From NCBI GenBank assembly GCA_003279935.1, contig QCGL01000005.1, forward strand, positions 1-64,000: a stretch of 64,000 nucleotides of DNA. The letters are read 5' to 3'. This DNA is from Prochlorococcus sp. AG-388-A04. Its GTDB lineage: Bacteria; Cyanobacteriota; Cyanobacteriia; PCC-6307; Cyanobiaceae. The first letter of the stretch is position 1. Each line of letters opens with the position of its first letter. The position numbers and the translations under genes were made by a program. This document shows, piece after piece, positions 15,443 to 27,200 of this stretch. Under the pieces are notes generated by a model. That model made no database searches. It saw only the letters and a program-made list of their open reading frames with translations, and was not told the DNA's origin.

Positions 15443-18400
15443 CTATTTAACTCCCTCAATTTTATCCTCTACCTCTTGATAAAGTTCTTTAAGTTGCTCT
15501 ATATTTTCATCGGATGTTTCCCAATAACCTCTCCCATTTACTTCGAGCAATGTTCCTACTATTCTTCTGAAACTATTTGGATTTAAATCCATAAGCCTTT
15601 TCCTCATTTCTTCATCATTAATAAAGGTTTCATTAGTTTCTTCATAAACAAAGTTATCTACTTGGCCACTTGTTGCACTCCATCCAAGTGTGTAGTTAAG
15701 TCTATTAGAAAGTTCTCTAACTCCTTCATATCCTGACTTAAGCATTCCTTCATACCATTTTGGATTCAAAAGCTTGGTTCTAGAATCTAGTCTAATTGTT
15801 TCACCTAATGTCCTAACTTGAGCATTAGATGTAGTTGTGTCTGCAATGTAACTACTTGGTTCTTTCCCATCATCCCTTAAGGTTTTTATTAATTTAGTAG
15901 GATCAGAATCAAAATAATGGCTGACATCAGTTAGAGAGATTTCAGAAGAGTCAAGGTTTTGAAATGTTACATCAGCAGTTTTCATGACAGACTCGAATAC
16001 ATCTCTTTTTTGATTCATTTCTCCTGGATTATCAGCATTAAAAGCATAAGTTTTTCTTGATAGGTACATTTCTTGCAATTCATTTTCTTCCTCCCAGGTT
16101 GAATTTTCAACAGCTAAATTAACATTTGAACTATAGCTTCCACTAGCATTTGAAAATACTCTTGCTGAAGCCTCCCTTATTGAGGTACCCTCTTTTTCAG
16201 CTTGTTCCAATGAATGTTTTCTTACAAAGTTGGACTCTAACGGTTCTTCTGCTTCAGCAGCTAATTTGACGGCTTGATCAATTAGTGCCATTTGGTTTAT
16301 AAATAAATCCCTAAAAACTCCTGAACAATTTACAACGACATCAATTCTTGGCCTACCAAGTTCCTCTAACGGGATAAGTTCTAATTTATTTATTCGACCA
16401 ACAGAATCAGGTTTTGGTTTGACTCCCACAAACCATAAAATTTGAGCTAGAGATTCACCATAAGTTTTGATATTGTCGGTACCCCATAAAACACAAGCTA
16501 TTGTTTCAGGCCAAGTTCCTTGTTCTTCTTTTTGTCTTTCAATTAATTTGTCTACTACAGATTTAGCTGCAGCTACTGCTGCAGTAGTAGGAATTGATTG
16601 TGGATCAAGTGCATGAATATTTTTACCACTTGGTAAAACGCTTGGGTTCCTAATAGGATCTCCTCCAGGCCCAGGTAATACATAATTTCCATCCAAGGCT
16701 TGTATGAGGCTATCCATTTCTTTGTCTGCACATACCTGTTCAAGGCAGAATAATAAATAGTCAAATAATTTATTTAATTCTTTTTGATTTACTTCATTAA
16801 ATCCATTTAATCTACATACTCTCAGCCAAGGGGTAGGTAAATTTAAACCAAATATCTTTAAGAAATCTAATAGTTTTGACAATAGTGATTTCTCCAAATA
16901 GACCCTTCCGTTAACAATTTTTAGACTATTAACCATTGCAAATATGCATTCTCTGGCAGTTTTTATAATTTTTTCATTTAGTTCAACAAACTTAAGTTCT
17001 CCTTTATTATTACCGTCGTAAACTTTATCAATTTTTAAATTTATTGATTCTGCTAATAAACCTGGTAAGGATCTAAGACCTTCTTGTTCTCTTTCTAATG
17101 AAGCTATATTTACTAAGGTGGCAACGGCTTCCTCAGCAGTAGGAGCCTCTCCAATTGTATGGAGTCCACATGGTAATAATCTACTTTCTATCTCCATTAA
17201 TTGCTTATATATATTCCCTACGAACAGATCTCTATCTTCAATAGTTAGTTCCTCAACCTCACCAATAGGGAGATCTACATCTTTATCGAGATTACATTGC
17301 TTTGAAGTCTCTACTATTGCATTAACAATTTGAATACCTCTACTACTTTCTCTTAGTTGTTGATAAGAACCTACAAGCTCGCTCAATTCTTTAAGTCCCT
17401 TATAAAGACCAGCATTTTCAGCTGGAGGAGTTAGGTAACTTATTGTTGATGCGTAACCTCTTCTTTTTGCAATTGTTGCTTCTGATGGATTATTTGCTGC
17501 GTAATAATATAAATTTGGCAGAGATCCTATTAAAGAATCTGGGTAGCAAGTTTCACTCATACCCATTTGTTTTCCAGGCATAAATTCAAGTGAACCGTGT
17601 GTTCCAAAATGTAGAACGGCATCAGCTCCCCATATTTTTTCTACGTATGTGTAATAAGCGGCAAATCCATGGTGAGGACTTGCACTTCTTGAGTAAAGTA
17701 ATCTCATTGGATCTCCTTCATATCCAAATGTTGGTTGTACTCCTATAAATACATTTCCAAAATGTTTTCCGTAAACAAGTAAATTTTGTCCATCGCTGTT
17801 CAAGTTTCCAGGAGGTTTCCCCCAGTTTTCTTCTAATCTCTTTGAATAAGGTGTAAATTCCTCATATTCTTTTACAGTCATCTTATGAGCAATATTTAAT
17901 TCAGGAGAACCATCCATAGCCTCTGGATTATTAATGACTTTCTCCATTAATTCTTTGGAGTTTTTAGGGAGATCATCAATTTGATACCCTTTAGCTTTCA
18001 TTTCTAAAAGAACTCTATAAATAGAACCAAATACATTCAAATAAGCTGCTGTTCCAACATTTCCTTTGTCAGGTGGAAAACTAAATACAGTTATCGCTAA
18101 CTTCTTCTCCTCCCTTTTTTTTACCCTAAGAGTGGACCACTTTATTGCTCTTTCAGCAATAACATCTACTCTGTCTTGGAGAGTATGAGCTTTACCAGTA
18201 GCATCATCACGACCTGAAAGAATAATTGGTTCAATAGCTCCGTCTAATTCTGGTATCGCAATTTGGAGTGCAACTTGAACAGGGTGTAATCCTAAATCAC
18301 TTTCCTCCCATTCTTGAGTTGTTTGAAATACTAATGGTAATGCAACCATATATGGTCTATTTAGCTTTTTAAGTGCATCAATAGCTTTTGGATGATCTTG

Positions 18401-19450
18401 TCTTGCAGGACCACCTACCAATGCAAATCCTGTTAAAGATACAACCCCATCAACTATTGCTCTTTCCTTATCATTTGAATCATAATAAAATTCATCTACT
18501 GGTTTAGAAAAATCTAATCCACCACAAAAAATAGGTAAAACACGAGCTCCTCGATATTCTAATTCTTGTATTACGGCTACATAATGAGCATCATCACCTG
18601 TAACTATGTGGCTTCTTTGTAGAACTAATCCAATTGTTGGAGTTTTATCATCTTTTGGTTTTATATCTTTTCTACTTTTTTCCCAATTTTGATATTCATT
18701 TAAACTTTCAAACATATTTGGTGCTAATGGATGCCATATACCTAAATCTGGAAAAGTTTCAGGATCTTGTATTTTAAATTCTTCTAACTGATCTTTTATA
18801 TTTTCTGAAACTACATATTTTTCTGAGATCATTAATAAGAAGTTCTTCAGATTTTCTGTAGTTCCGCCAAGCCAATATTGAAAACTTAATATAAATGTTC
18901 TTGCATCTTGTGCTTTTTCTACAGGTAAATATTTGAGTATTGAAGGTAAGGTATTTAGTAGCTTCAACATTGAATCTTGGAAACTAGCACCATCAGATTC
19001 TTTTTTCTTTTTAATAAGATCTCCAATAATACTTTTAGATTGTCCAAGTTGAGCCATGCTAAATGAACCCAATTTGTTTAATCTCATCACCTCTGGCATT
19101 GAGGGGAAAATTATAGAGGCTTTAAGATTCTCTTTATAAGGTGTAACTGCATCTACAACTTTTTGTGCTAAATCTTCTATGAATATTAGGGAGGCAACAA
19201 AAATATCGGCACTAGCTATATCAACTTTAAAATCTTCATAATTTTTATCGTTTCTAAGTTCCTCTATAAGATATCCGCTAAGATCTATCCCTATAGGGCC
19301 ATTGGTTTGATTTATTGATTTTGCAGCTTCTGTTAAGGAGTTTTGATATTGTGGTTCAAGGACAACATAAACTGCTTTTATTACAATTTTATGTTTGTTA
19401 TCCTCAACAGGAGAAACTCTGCGGTTTGCTGAGCGGACCTGCGTAAACAT
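15443..19450 (-). CDS. chlH: Magnesium chelatase subunit H
   Basis: The 1335-residue protein is the large porphyrin-binding catalytic subunit that inserts Mg into protoporphyrin IX with ChlI and ChlD, the first committed step of chlorophyll synthesis. The CobN/Mg-chelatase core is evident: [66 protein letters not shown], and the C-terminal [16 protein letters not shown] and [14 protein letters not shown]. Length agrees with cyanobacterial ChlH. It is transcribed divergently from dapB across about 100 bp. chlI and chlD are not in this window. Confidence 0.97.
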   Translation of the reverse strand: MFTQVRSANRRVSPVEDNKHKIVIKAVYVVLEPQYQNSLTEAAKSINQTNGPIGIDLSGYLIEELRNDKNYEDFKVDIASADIFVASLIFIEDLAQKVVDAVTPYKENLKASIIFPSMPEVMRLNKLGSFSMAQLGQSKSIIGDLIKKKKESDGASFQDSMLKLLNTLPSILKYLPVEKAQDARTFILSFQYWLGGTTENLKNFLLMISEKYVVSENIKDQLEEFKIQDPETFPDLGIWHPLAPNMFESLNEYQNWEKSRKDIKPKDDKTPTIGLVLQRSHIVTGDDAHYVAVIQELEYRGARVLPIFCGGLDFSKPVDEFYYDSNDKERAIVDGVVSLTGFALVGGPARQDHPKAIDALKKLNRPYMVALPLVFQTTQEWEESDLGLHPVQVALQIAIPELDGAIEPIILSGRDDATGKAHTLQDRVDVIAERAIKWSTLRVKKREEKKLAITVFSFPPDKGNVGTAAYLNVFGSIYRVLLEMKAKGYQIDDLPKNSKELMEKVINNPEAMDGSPELNIAHKMTVKEYEEFTPYSKRLEENWGKPPGNLNSDGQNLLVYGKHFGNVFIGVQPTFGYEGDPMRLLYSRSASPHHGFAAYYTYVEKIWGADAVLHFGTHGSLEFMPGKQMGMSETCYPDSLIGSLPNLYYYAANNPSEATIAKRRGYASTISYLTPPAENAGLYKGLKELSELVGSYQQLRESSRGIQIVNAIVETSKQCNLDKDVDLPIGEVEELTIEDRDLFVGNIYKQLMEIESRLLPCGLHTIGEAPTAEEAVATLVNIASLEREQEGLRSLPGLLAESINLKIDKVYDGNNKGELKFVELNEKIIKTARECIFAMVNSLKIVNGRVYLEKSLLSKLLDFLKIFGLNLPTPWLRVCRLNGFNEVNQKELNKLFDYLLFCLEQVCADKEMDSLIQALDGNYVLPGPGGDPIRNPSVLPSGKNIHALDPQSIPTTAAVAAAKSVVDKLIERQKEEQGTWPETIACVLWGTDNIKTYGESLAQILWFVGVKPKPDSVGRINKLELIPLEELGRPRIDVVVNCSGVFRDLFINQMALIDQAVKLAAEAEEPLESNFVRKHSLEQAEKEGTSIREASARVFSNASGSYSSNVNLAVENSTWEEENELQEMYLSRKTYAFNADNPGEMNQKRDVFESVMKTADVTFQNLDSSEISLTDVSHYFDSDPTKLIKTLRDDGKEPSSYIADTTTSNAQVRTLGETIRLDSRTKLLNPKWYEGMLKSGYEGVRELSNRLNYTLGWSATSGQVDNFVYEETNETFINDEEMRKRLMDLNPNSFRRIVGTLLEVNGRGYWETSDENIEQLKELYQEVEDKIEGVK

Positions 19451-19552
19451 TGATTCTCTTTAAGTATTTTTACCAGCCTACGGGTGAATTGCCGTTATTG
19501 TGTGCAATATAAATAGCGTGTAACAACCTTTAAAAAAATTTTTTAATTAAAA

Positions 19553-20401
19553 ATGATCAAAAATTCAAAAAAAACTATACCTGTACTTGTTTCTGGTGCA
19601 TTAGGCAGAATGGGAAGTGAGGTTGTTAATTCCGTCCTAAATTCTTCTGATTGTGAACTTGTTGCAGCAATTGATACAAATAAAAAAAATAATGGTGAAA
19701 ACATTTCACAATTGCTAAATCTTAAAAAAAGTGATGTTCTTGTCTCAAATGATCTTGAGGGATCGTTATGTTCAATAAGTCAAGATTATCGAAATGAGAA
19801 AATTAAGCCAGTATTAGTTGACTTTACACATCCTGATTCTGTTTATGAAAATACTAGATCTGCAATTGCTTATGGTATATCTCCAGTTGTAGGGACTACA
19901 GGCCTTTCTCCCTCCCAAATAAATGATTTGGCTATTTTTGCTCAAAAAGCAAACATCGGTTGTGCAATAATTCCAAATTTTTCTGTAGGAATGGTTCTTC
20001 TTCAACAAGCTGCTTCTGTAGCAGCAAAGTTTTACGATAATATTGAATTAATAGAAATGCATCATAATCAAAAAGCAGATTCTCCTAGTGGAACTTGTAT
20101 TAAAACTGCTGAAATGATTGAAGAATATCCAAAAAAATATAATCAAAGCTTAGTTAAGGAAACTGAATCATTAAAAGGTGTAAGAGGAGGTGTTAGAGAT
20201 TCAGGCCTAAATATTCATTCAATAAGATTGCCTGGGCTTTTGGCTCATCAGGTAGTTATTATGGGTTCTCCTGGAGAAACTTACACAATTAAACATGACA
20301 CGATTGATAGAAAAGCTTATATGCCTGGCGTTTTGCAGGCAATAAGAAAAATAGGTAAATTTGATTCGTTAATTTATGGACTTGAAAAATTAATATTCTA
20401 A
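19553..20401 (+). CDS. dapB: 4-hydroxy-tetrahydrodipicolinate reductase
   Basis: The 282-residue enzyme is in the lysine/diaminopimelate pathway. The N-terminal Rossmann motif is [13 protein letters not shown], with acidic residue D41 for NAD specificity. VDFTHPDSV and GTTGLS follow, then the catalytic signature [14 protein letters not shown] and the C-terminal [12 protein letters not shown]. Length is standard. The stop is immediately followed by the ATG of the next gene (20402). Confidence 0.96.
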   Translation: MIKNSKKTIPVLVSGALGRMGSEVVNSVLNSSDCELVAAIDTNKKNNGENISQLLNLKKSDVLVSNDLEGSLCSISQDYRNEKIKPVLVDFTHPDSVYENTRSAIAYGISPVVGTTGLSPSQINDLAIFAQKANIGCAIIPNFSVGMVLLQQAASVAAKFYDNIELIEMHHNQKADSPSGTCIKTAEMIEEYPKKYNQSLVKETESLKGVRGGVRDSGLNIHSIRLPGLLAHQVVIMGSPGETYTIKHDTIDRKAYMPGVLQAIRKIGKFDSLIYGLEKLIF

Positions 20402-21046
20402 ATGCTTGTACCAATAAAACAAAATCAAATATCTAAACTTATCCCTTCTGTGGGGACAGGTGGTCAGTTTAAATATACACTTGGAGATCCCAGAAAAATT
20501 TTGCAGAAACTTATTATTTCCTCTATTGGAGGAGTTTTAAATCTCTTGCTTTTTATTAGTCAATCATCAACTCAGACTGAAAATCTTTGGTTATTGTTAT
20601 GTGTGATTTTTTTTCTTTACATAATATGGGGACCAATTCTTGAATCAAGCAGAAAAAATATTAAATATAAAAAATCTAAGTTCTTTTCTCTCTTTGATGG
20701 TTATGTATCTGATATCTATAAAACTGAAAGAATTGAAAGTTCACGTGAGCAATCAAATAGGCAAGGTCGTTTAGAGTTGATTGAAAAAAAAAGAACTTGG
20801 TTAGTTATTGAATTGGAGGATGAGGATGGTTATTTAGATAAAATTAGTTTTCCCATGGAAAACAAACATAGTCGAATTAGAGTAGGTTCCAATATTAGAT
20901 GCATTATTTCATCTAATTATAGAAACTTTGAAAGAGAGATTTCCTTGACCGATGCATGGTTACCTGACGAAAATATTTGGATAGGAGAGTACCCTTATTT
21001 GCTTCGACCAGCATTTGAAGAAATTTGCTATATTTATTTGAAGTAA
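20402..21046 (+). CDS. Conserved cyanobacterial membrane-anchored protein
   Basis: The 214-residue protein has two hydrophobic spans (about 38-53 and 61-77) after an N-terminal SVGTGGQFKYTLGDPRKIL. A soluble domain of about 130 residues follows with RQGRLELIEKKRTWLVIELEDEDG and a C-terminal WLPDENIWIGEYPYLLRPAFEEI. It fits a cyanobacterial-only family of unknown function. The ATG abuts the dapB stop, so the two are co-transcribed; no functional link to lysine synthesis is implied. Confidence 0.6.
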   Translation: MLVPIKQNQISKLIPSVGTGGQFKYTLGDPRKILQKLIISSIGGVLNLLLFISQSSTQTENLWLLLCVIFFLYIIWGPILESSRKNIKYKKSKFFSLFDGYVSDIYKTERIESSREQSNRQGRLELIEKKRTWLVIELEDEDGYLDKISFPMENKHSRIRVGSNIRCIISSNYRNFEREISLTDAWLPDENIWIGEYPYLLRPAFEEICYIYLK

Positions 21047-21067
21047 ATTGTAGTTATATAATAATTA

Positions 21068-22222
21068 ATGAATAATTATTTAAATTTTAAAATTGTTGGT
21101 TCTGGTCCCTCTGGATTACTTTTGGCTATATCTTTAGCGAAATTAAATTTCAATATTTACATAACAGATAAACTAACAAGAGAGAAACTTATAAATAAAG
21201 ACAAAACATACGCCATTACTCATTCAACAAGAAAGATACTTTCAAAATTTGATCTTTGGAGTAAATTAAAATCTTATCTTTTTAAATTTGATTCTCTTTC
21301 AATTTCAGACAGTGTAACTTCAGATTTTACAATTTTAACTACTTCTGATTTAGATAAAGATATTTGTTCTTTAGATACTATTGGTTGGGTAGTTAAACAT
21401 TCTGATCTTATGAATGTATTTTTCGATGAGGTCGATAATGTGGATAATATATTTTTTAAATCATCTTTAGATCTATCTTTCAATGATATTAAATTTGATT
21501 ATGAATTTGTATCAACCGGAGCAAATTCAAACCACAAAAATAATCGAAATTTAATAGATATTAGAAAATCATATAATCAGTCTTGTTTAACATTTGAAGT
21601 TTTAGTTAGGGGAAATGTTCCTTGGCGCGCATATGAAATATTTAGAAAGGAAGGTCCATTAGCTTTATTACCACTAGATAAAAATAAGTATCAAATAATT
21701 TGGACAGCTACTACATCTAAATCAATGGATAGATTAAATTCAAGTAAAAGCTTTTTGTTGGATAACTTGTCCACAATATTACCTGATAATTTTAAGTTAG
21801 ATCAAATCAATAGCGATATTAATATATTTCCTGTTTCTCTATCTTTTCGTCTACCAATTTTTAATTTGAAAAAGGCTGTATTTGTTGGAGATTCATTTCA
21901 TACCTTCCATCCTGTTGGAGGACAAGGGTTAAACACTTGTTGGAGAGATGTTAACGTCATATATGATATTTTTAATAAAAATTTTCCTGTAAGTAATAGA
22001 GCTTTAAACATATTTAAATATAAATACTATTTTATAAGATGTTTAGATATTATTTCAACTATTGTTGTTACAGATTCTTTAATTCAATTTTTTGCAAATA
22101 ATAAATTTTTCTTATTACCTTTTAGAAAATTCTCTTTTTTACTTTTAAATAAATTTATTTTTATTAGGAGAATCATATTAAATCATATGACTAAGTCTTT
22201 AATCTATTCATCAATTAAATAA
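21068..22222 (+). CDS. FAD-dependent monooxygenase, UbiH/Coq6-like
   Basis: The 384-residue protein has an N-terminal dinucleotide-binding motif (KIVGSGPSGLLLAISLAK), a central GWVVKHSDLMNVFF equivalent to the family's R/H-x-L region, and the FAD ribityl motif AVFVGDSFHTFHPVGGQGLNTCWRD near residues 275-300. This is the class-A flavin hydroxylase fold of the UbiH/UbiF group. In cyanobacteria such enzymes are candidates for ring hydroxylation of quinones or other aromatics. The substrate is not shown. Confidence 0.75.
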   Translation: MNNYLNFKIVGSGPSGLLLAISLAKLNFNIYITDKLTREKLINKDKTYAITHSTRKILSKFDLWSKLKSYLFKFDSLSISDSVTSDFTILTTSDLDKDICSLDTIGWVVKHSDLMNVFFDEVDNVDNIFFKSSLDLSFNDIKFDYEFVSTGANSNHKNNRNLIDIRKSYNQSCLTFEVLVRGNVPWRAYEIFRKEGPLALLPLDKNKYQIIWTATTSKSMDRLNSSKSFLLDNLSTILPDNFKLDQINSDINIFPVSLSFRLPIFNLKKAVFVGDSFHTFHPVGGQGLNTCWRDVNVIYDIFNKNFPVSNRALNIFKYKYYFIRCLDIISTIVVTDSLIQFFANNKFFLLPFRKFSFLLLNKFIFIRRIILNHMTKSLIYSSIK

Positions 22223-22227
22223 TTTCT

Positions 22228-22422
22228 ATGGATAATTATTCAAATAGAAAAATAATATTTTTTCTTATGGATGAAATTGGATTAAACGAGTCTTCGATTG
22301 AGCTAGGATTAAAGTTGTCAATTAAAAATAATACGCCACTTCCTATTCTTCTTTGGAATTATGGAATATTAACAATTGAAGAACTGGATGAGTTTTATAC
22401 ATTTTTATTTCAAAGTAAATAA
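22228..22422 (+). CDS. DUF2949 small protein
   Basis: The 64-residue protein shows the DUF2949 layout: FFLMDEIGLNESSIELGLKL, then LPILLWNYGILTIEELDEFYTFL, with the conserved LP-x2-LW-x-YG core. It starts five bases after the flavin hydroxylase stop and probably shares its transcript. The family is cyanobacteria-specific with no known function. Confidence 0.75.
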   Translation: MDNYSNRKIIFFLMDEIGLNESSIELGLKLSIKNNTPLPILLWNYGILTIEELDEFYTFLFQSK

Positions 22423-22459
22423 TAAATATTCTGTTATGATCTGTAAATAGCGTTCTAAG

Positions 22460-22990
22460 TTGACCATTACTATCTTATCCAAAGGAAAACAGATATCTAG
22501 AGAATCTATACAAAGACTTGATTTACTTTTATTAGCTCTAGAAACTATTGATTTAAATGGTGCTGAATCTCTATATTCTTTATCAGTCAAACTTAATTTA
22601 AAGGAAATCATACCTAATAAAGTTACTATTTGGAAACTCAGGAATAATAACCCAATGAGGAATTCTTTTAATAATATCAATATTAAATTAGATGAATTTG
22701 AAGCACTAATTAAACTTGCTGCTGAAATGGCAAAATTTTTATATCCTTACATAAGACAAATACTTCAATCCAGAGATGATCTTATTAGAAATCCTAATGC
22801 TTGGAATGAATTTAAGAAAAGATATATTGAATTAATTAATGAAAGGTTTAATACTAATAGTATGAAGGTCAAAAGGCTTCTTGACCCTAATTGTAATGAT
22901 GAGGTTTTTAATAAAATTATACTTACATTAGCTTTGTGCGTCTCAGACGATGGTTTTCTAAAATTAAGAACAAATTTACTTAATTATTGA
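22460..22990 (+). CDS. DUF3038 protein
   Basis: The 176-residue, mostly helical protein contains RLDLLLLALETIDLNGAESL, KLAAEMAKFLYPYIRQIL and a C-terminal cysteine-containing helix (ILTLALCVSDDGFLKLR). This pattern belongs to the cyanobacterial DUF3038 family. The start is TTG 22460. It is followed after one base by a DUF4335-like gene, the usual neighbour, supporting a joint but unknown role. Confidence 0.75.
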   Translation: MTITILSKGKQISRESIQRLDLLLLALETIDLNGAESLYSLSVKLNLKEIIPNKVTIWKLRNNNPMRNSFNNINIKLDEFEALIKLAAEMAKFLYPYIRQILQSRDDLIRNPNAWNEFKKRYIELINERFNTNSMKVKRLLDPNCNDEVFNKIILTLALCVSDDGFLKLRTNLLNY

Positions 22991-22991
22991 T

Positions 22992-23612
22992 ATGTTGCAA
23001 AATAAATTTTTATTTAATCAATCTTCAGTAAGCCTTGAAATTATTGGATTGCCTGATTATTCGAATAACGAAAATAAAGACTATATATCAATTATTTCGC
23101 AATGGAAACTTATGATTATTGATAAGCCTGTTTTAGAAGGAAATTTGGAACATTTAAAGTCAATTATGAAGGCTTTTTATTCTTACTCTAATTCCCTTTT
23201 AAATGATGAAAATCCAAGATATGAATCCAATTTAATTGATATTACCTCTGAGAATTTTTATACGCATATACTTCTTTTGAAGAGTTCCAAACCTGAGGTT
23301 AAGCCTTTAAAAATAAGAATTGGAAATTCAGTTTTAGCGGATACTATAAATTGTTTTGACCAATTATGTTCTTCAAATAAAGTTAAAAATATTTATCAAA
23401 AAGATTTTACAAACTTTAAAAATACAAATTATTTAAGTTTATTGGATAAAAAAAATATCTTTAATTTTCTTTTTCCTCCATTATTTTCATTATGCTCTAT
23501 TTTTCTCGTTTCTACTGCTTTCATTTATGTTTATGATGGAAATGATAATAGATCTTTAATAAATACTAAAAACAAACTTATTAGCATTAAATCCTCAAAC
23601 AAGTTACTATAA
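22992..23612 (+). CDS. DUF4335 protein
   Basis: The 206-residue protein has an N-terminal beta-rich part (NQSSVSLEIIGLPDY, ISIISQWKLMI, LEGNLEHLKSIMKAFYSYSNSLL), a second domain containing LKIRIGNSVLADTINCFDQLC, and a C-terminal membrane anchor (about 154-174). This is the arrangement of DUF4335, normally paired with DUF3038 as here. No enzymatic motif is seen. Confidence 0.7.
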   Translation: MLQNKFLFNQSSVSLEIIGLPDYSNNENKDYISIISQWKLMIIDKPVLEGNLEHLKSIMKAFYSYSNSLLNDENPRYESNLIDITSENFYTHILLLKSSKPEVKPLKIRIGNSVLADTINCFDQLCSSNKVKNIYQKDFTNFKNTNYLSLLDKKNIFNFLFPPLFSLCSIFLVSTAFIYVYDGNDNRSLINTKNKLISIKSSNKLL

Positions 23613-23679
23613 AAGATAATTCTTATTTTAGAATTATTTTTTATTTATTTTTTTTATTTATTAGTTTGATTTTTTATAA

Positions 23680-24048
23680 ATGACTGATTTAAAAATACCA
23701 AATTTGAATAAGAATTCTGATAAATATTTTTTTAAAAAAAAGTTATCTTTGAGAAGAAAGTCTAAAAGTAAATTGATAAATGAATCTTTTATTATGATTT
23801 TTTTTAGTGCCTTAATATTTTATCTAATTTATTTAATCCCTAATAAAATCTCAATTTTTAAAAACTTATTAATAAATTTTAGTAAATTGTTTGCTAATGT
23901 TTTGGACTCAATCTCATATATTTATGAAATTTGTTTATCTATTTTTATTGTATTTTCAATAATATTTGCCTTAATTTTATTTATAGGCTCATTTTCAAGA
24001 ATATTAAAAGTAGTAAAAAGAAAAACTAGCCGATTAAACTTTAAATAG
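23680..24048 (+). CDS. Hypothetical two-span membrane protein
   Basis: The 122-residue protein has a basic N-terminus (FFKKKLSLRRKSKSK), hydrophobic spans at about 39-54 and 82-105, and a basic C-terminus (VKRKTSRLNFK), so both ends are probably cytoplasmic. No family is recognised. Its 3' end overlaps the convergent small gene at 24041 by 8 bases. Confidence 0.5.
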   Translation: MTDLKIPNLNKNSDKYFFKKKLSLRRKSKSKLINESFIMIFFSALIFYLIYLIPNKISIFKNLLINFSKLFANVLDSISYIYEICLSIFIVFSIIFALILFIGSFSRILKVVKRKTSRLNFK

Positions 24049-24202
24049 GGTTCATCAAACCACCACTTCCAGAATCTGAATCATCGTCATCATTCTCAGT
24101 TTCAAATCCTAATAAAGCATATAAACCAACTGCTACAGATGAAATTAATAAAGTAAAAGGTAAAATCGAAGTTTGTAATCCGACGTCAATGTACTCACCC
24201 AT
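24041..24202 (-). CDS. Small membrane protein with acidic tail
   Basis: The ATG at 24202 encodes 53 residues: MGEYIDVGLQ, a hydrophobic span TSILPFTLLISSVAVGLYAL, then an acidic C-terminal tail (ETENDDDDSDSGSGG). It looks like a small thylakoid or plasma-membrane subunit, but I cannot assign it to a complex. It lies just downstream of mfd on the opposite side of the convergent 23680 gene. Confidence 0.6.
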   Translation of the reverse strand: MGEYIDVGLQTSILPFTLLISSVAVGLYALLGFETENDDDDSDSGSGGLMNPI

Positions 24203-24274
24203 TTAACAAAAAAATTTTTACTAACCTAACCGAAATTTAACTTATCCGCGGTTATTAAATATTTTTTTAATGTT

Positions 24275-27200
24275 TTAGATCTTTGTAACGGAAGTTTCTT
24301 TATCAAAGTTATTTATTTCTTTTACAAAAAGTCCTAACCAATAGATTAACTGATCAATTTGATTTTGAATATCTGTGACACCTAATCCTCTAATAGTTAT
24401 TTTTGAGAACTGATCATCTTCTTCATAATTAAATTTTGATTGAATATTTGATGGTAAACCTTTTTTTATAAGTTTAAATGTAGAGTTTTTTAGCCTAGTT
24501 TCTATAATTACATTTGGTTTTTTAAGTTTAATTTTATTAAAGCCACACTTTTTTGCTAACAATTTTAACTTCATTAATAGTATTAAGGATTCAACAGGTT
24601 TGGGTAAAACTCCATACCTATTTGACCAGTCAGTTGCTAGCTCTGTAAGCTCTTTATTGTTAGTACATTCGGTAGCATATTTATAAGCATCTAGTTTCTC
24701 TTCTCGGTTTAATATCCATGTTGCAGGTATAAAAGCATTAACCGGCAAATCAACTTGCGTATCATTTACTTCAGGTATTTCTTGGCCATTTATTTCCGAA
24801 ATTGCTTCATGAAGCATTTCAATATATAAGTCATATCCTATGGCATTAACTTTTCCACTTTGTTCCTCGCCTAATAAGCTCCCAACTCCTCTTATTTCCA
24901 TATCTTTCATGGCTAGTTGATATCCACTTCCTAGTTCAGAGAAATCTTTGATTGCCTTTAACCTTTGCTTAGAGGCTTCATTAATTTTATTTATATTTGG
25001 ATAAAATAGCCATGCATGAGCTTGTACTCCACTTCTTCCTACTCTTCCACGTAATTGATAAAGTTGTGAAAGACCAAATTTATGTGAATCTTCGATTACG
25101 ATTGTATTTACTCTAGGTATATCTAATCCGCTTTCAATAATTGTAGTGCAAATCATTAGATCAACCTCGCCATTATTAAAGGCAATCATTGCATTTTCAA
25201 GGTCTATTTCATTCATTTGTCCATGAGCGACAATGTACTTTAAATCTTTGAACATATTTGTTAATTTATTAACCGCTTGATCAATGTCAGATATTCTTGG
25301 AAGAACATAGAAAATTTGACCACCTCTATCAAGTTCTTGACTTATCGCAGTTCTGATTACATCCATATCAATTTCAGATAAATACGTTTTAATCGATCTT
25401 CTAGAGGGAGGAGGAGTATTTAATAAACTCATTTGTCTAAGGCCAGACAAACTCATATATAGAGTTCTTGGTATTGGTGTGGCTGAGAGAGTTAAAACGT
25501 CAATATTTGTTTTTATATTTTTAATTTTTTCTTTTTGCCTAACTCCAAATCTTTGTTCTTCGTCAATAACAAGTAGTCCTAAGTTTTTAATTTCGATCTC
25601 TTTTCCTAAAATTTGATGAGTAGCTACAACTAAGTCTATTTTATTATTTTTTAGACCATCATAAATATCTTTTTTCTCAGTATTTGTTTTAAATCTGTTC
25701 AGTAGAGAAACTTTTATTGGGTAAGGAGAAAATCTATTATAAAAAGTCCTCCAGTGTTGTTGAGCTAAGATTGTTGTTGGAGCAAGTAAGATTACCTGCT
25801 TACCAGATGTAATTGCTTTAAAAATTGCTCTTACTGCTACTTCTGTTTTTCCGAACCCGACGTCTCCACAAACTAATCTATCCATTGGTTTATCGCTTTC
25901 CATATCAATTTTTACTTCTTTAACTGCTGTTATTTGATCTGGAGTAGCTTGATAAGGGAATGACTCTTCTAACTCCTTTTGCCAAGGTCCATCTTCTGGA
26001 AATATATGACCTTTAAGTTTTTCCCTTTTTGCATAAAGTTTTAAAATGTCTAAGGCAACTTTTTTTATTATTTTTCTATTTTTATCTTTTATTTTTAACC
26101 ATTCTGTACCTCCTAATTTATTTATTCTAGGCTTTATTTTTCCACTAGATCTATATCTGTTTATACTCCCAAGTTGATCAGCTGCAACACTTATTTTTCC
26201 ATCAAGATAACGAATGACTAAGTAGTCTCTTGATTCACCTGTAATGTTTATTTTTTCTATTTTTAAAAATTGTCCAATACCATGGTTTTTATGAACTATA
26301 AAATCTCCTGGATTTATTTTATTTACATTTATATTTGAATTTACACTCCTTTTTCTTCTTCTTATAAATACATTATTAAATAAAGCTTGCTGAGAAAATA
26401 ATTCTTTGTCTGTTATTAGAATTACTTTCCATATCGGTAAATAAAATCCTTCTATTTCATAATTATTTTTATTTTTAATAATTACTGGTGTCGAATTTTC
26501 AATTAACTTATTCGCGCTTTCAAGATCGTTGGGTTTTTCTAAGTAAGTTGTATTACATTCATGCTCAAAAAATAAACTTCTTGTTCGTAGTGGCTGCGCT
26601 GATAATATCCAGACTTTATCTTTATTTAATATAAATTTATTTATTTCTTTTGAAAGTTTGCCAATATTTTTAGAAGAGGTATTTATGCGTTTATCTGACA
26701 AAAGAAATCTATTATCTAAATTTCTTTTTGACTCAAATTCATATAAATTTATTACATTATAATTACTAAAAGTTTTTATAATTGATTCAAATTTTTCATG
26801 AAGATTAGATTTAACTTTTATATTTATATTATTAAATTTTAGGTTATTGGCGATTTCATCTTTGTATTGTTCAAAATTATTATCTGATTCAAGACACCAA
26901 TTATTAGAAAATTTATTACATTCCTCTTTTTCGTCGATGACAATTAATGTTTCTTTGTTTATGTAATCTAATAGATTTGATGGATGTTCTTCAATTATCC
27001 CCAAGTATCTATCAAGATTATTCTTAGTTGTTATTTCTTCTGAATTAAATATTCCTTGTTCTGATAAATTTTCTAAGCTTTTTCTTATTAATAAATTAAA
27101 TCCGACTTGTACAATTTCAACTTTATTAATACTATCTAATGTTCTTTGTGTTACGGGATCATATTCTCGTATTTTTTCAATAATATTATCAAAATATTCT

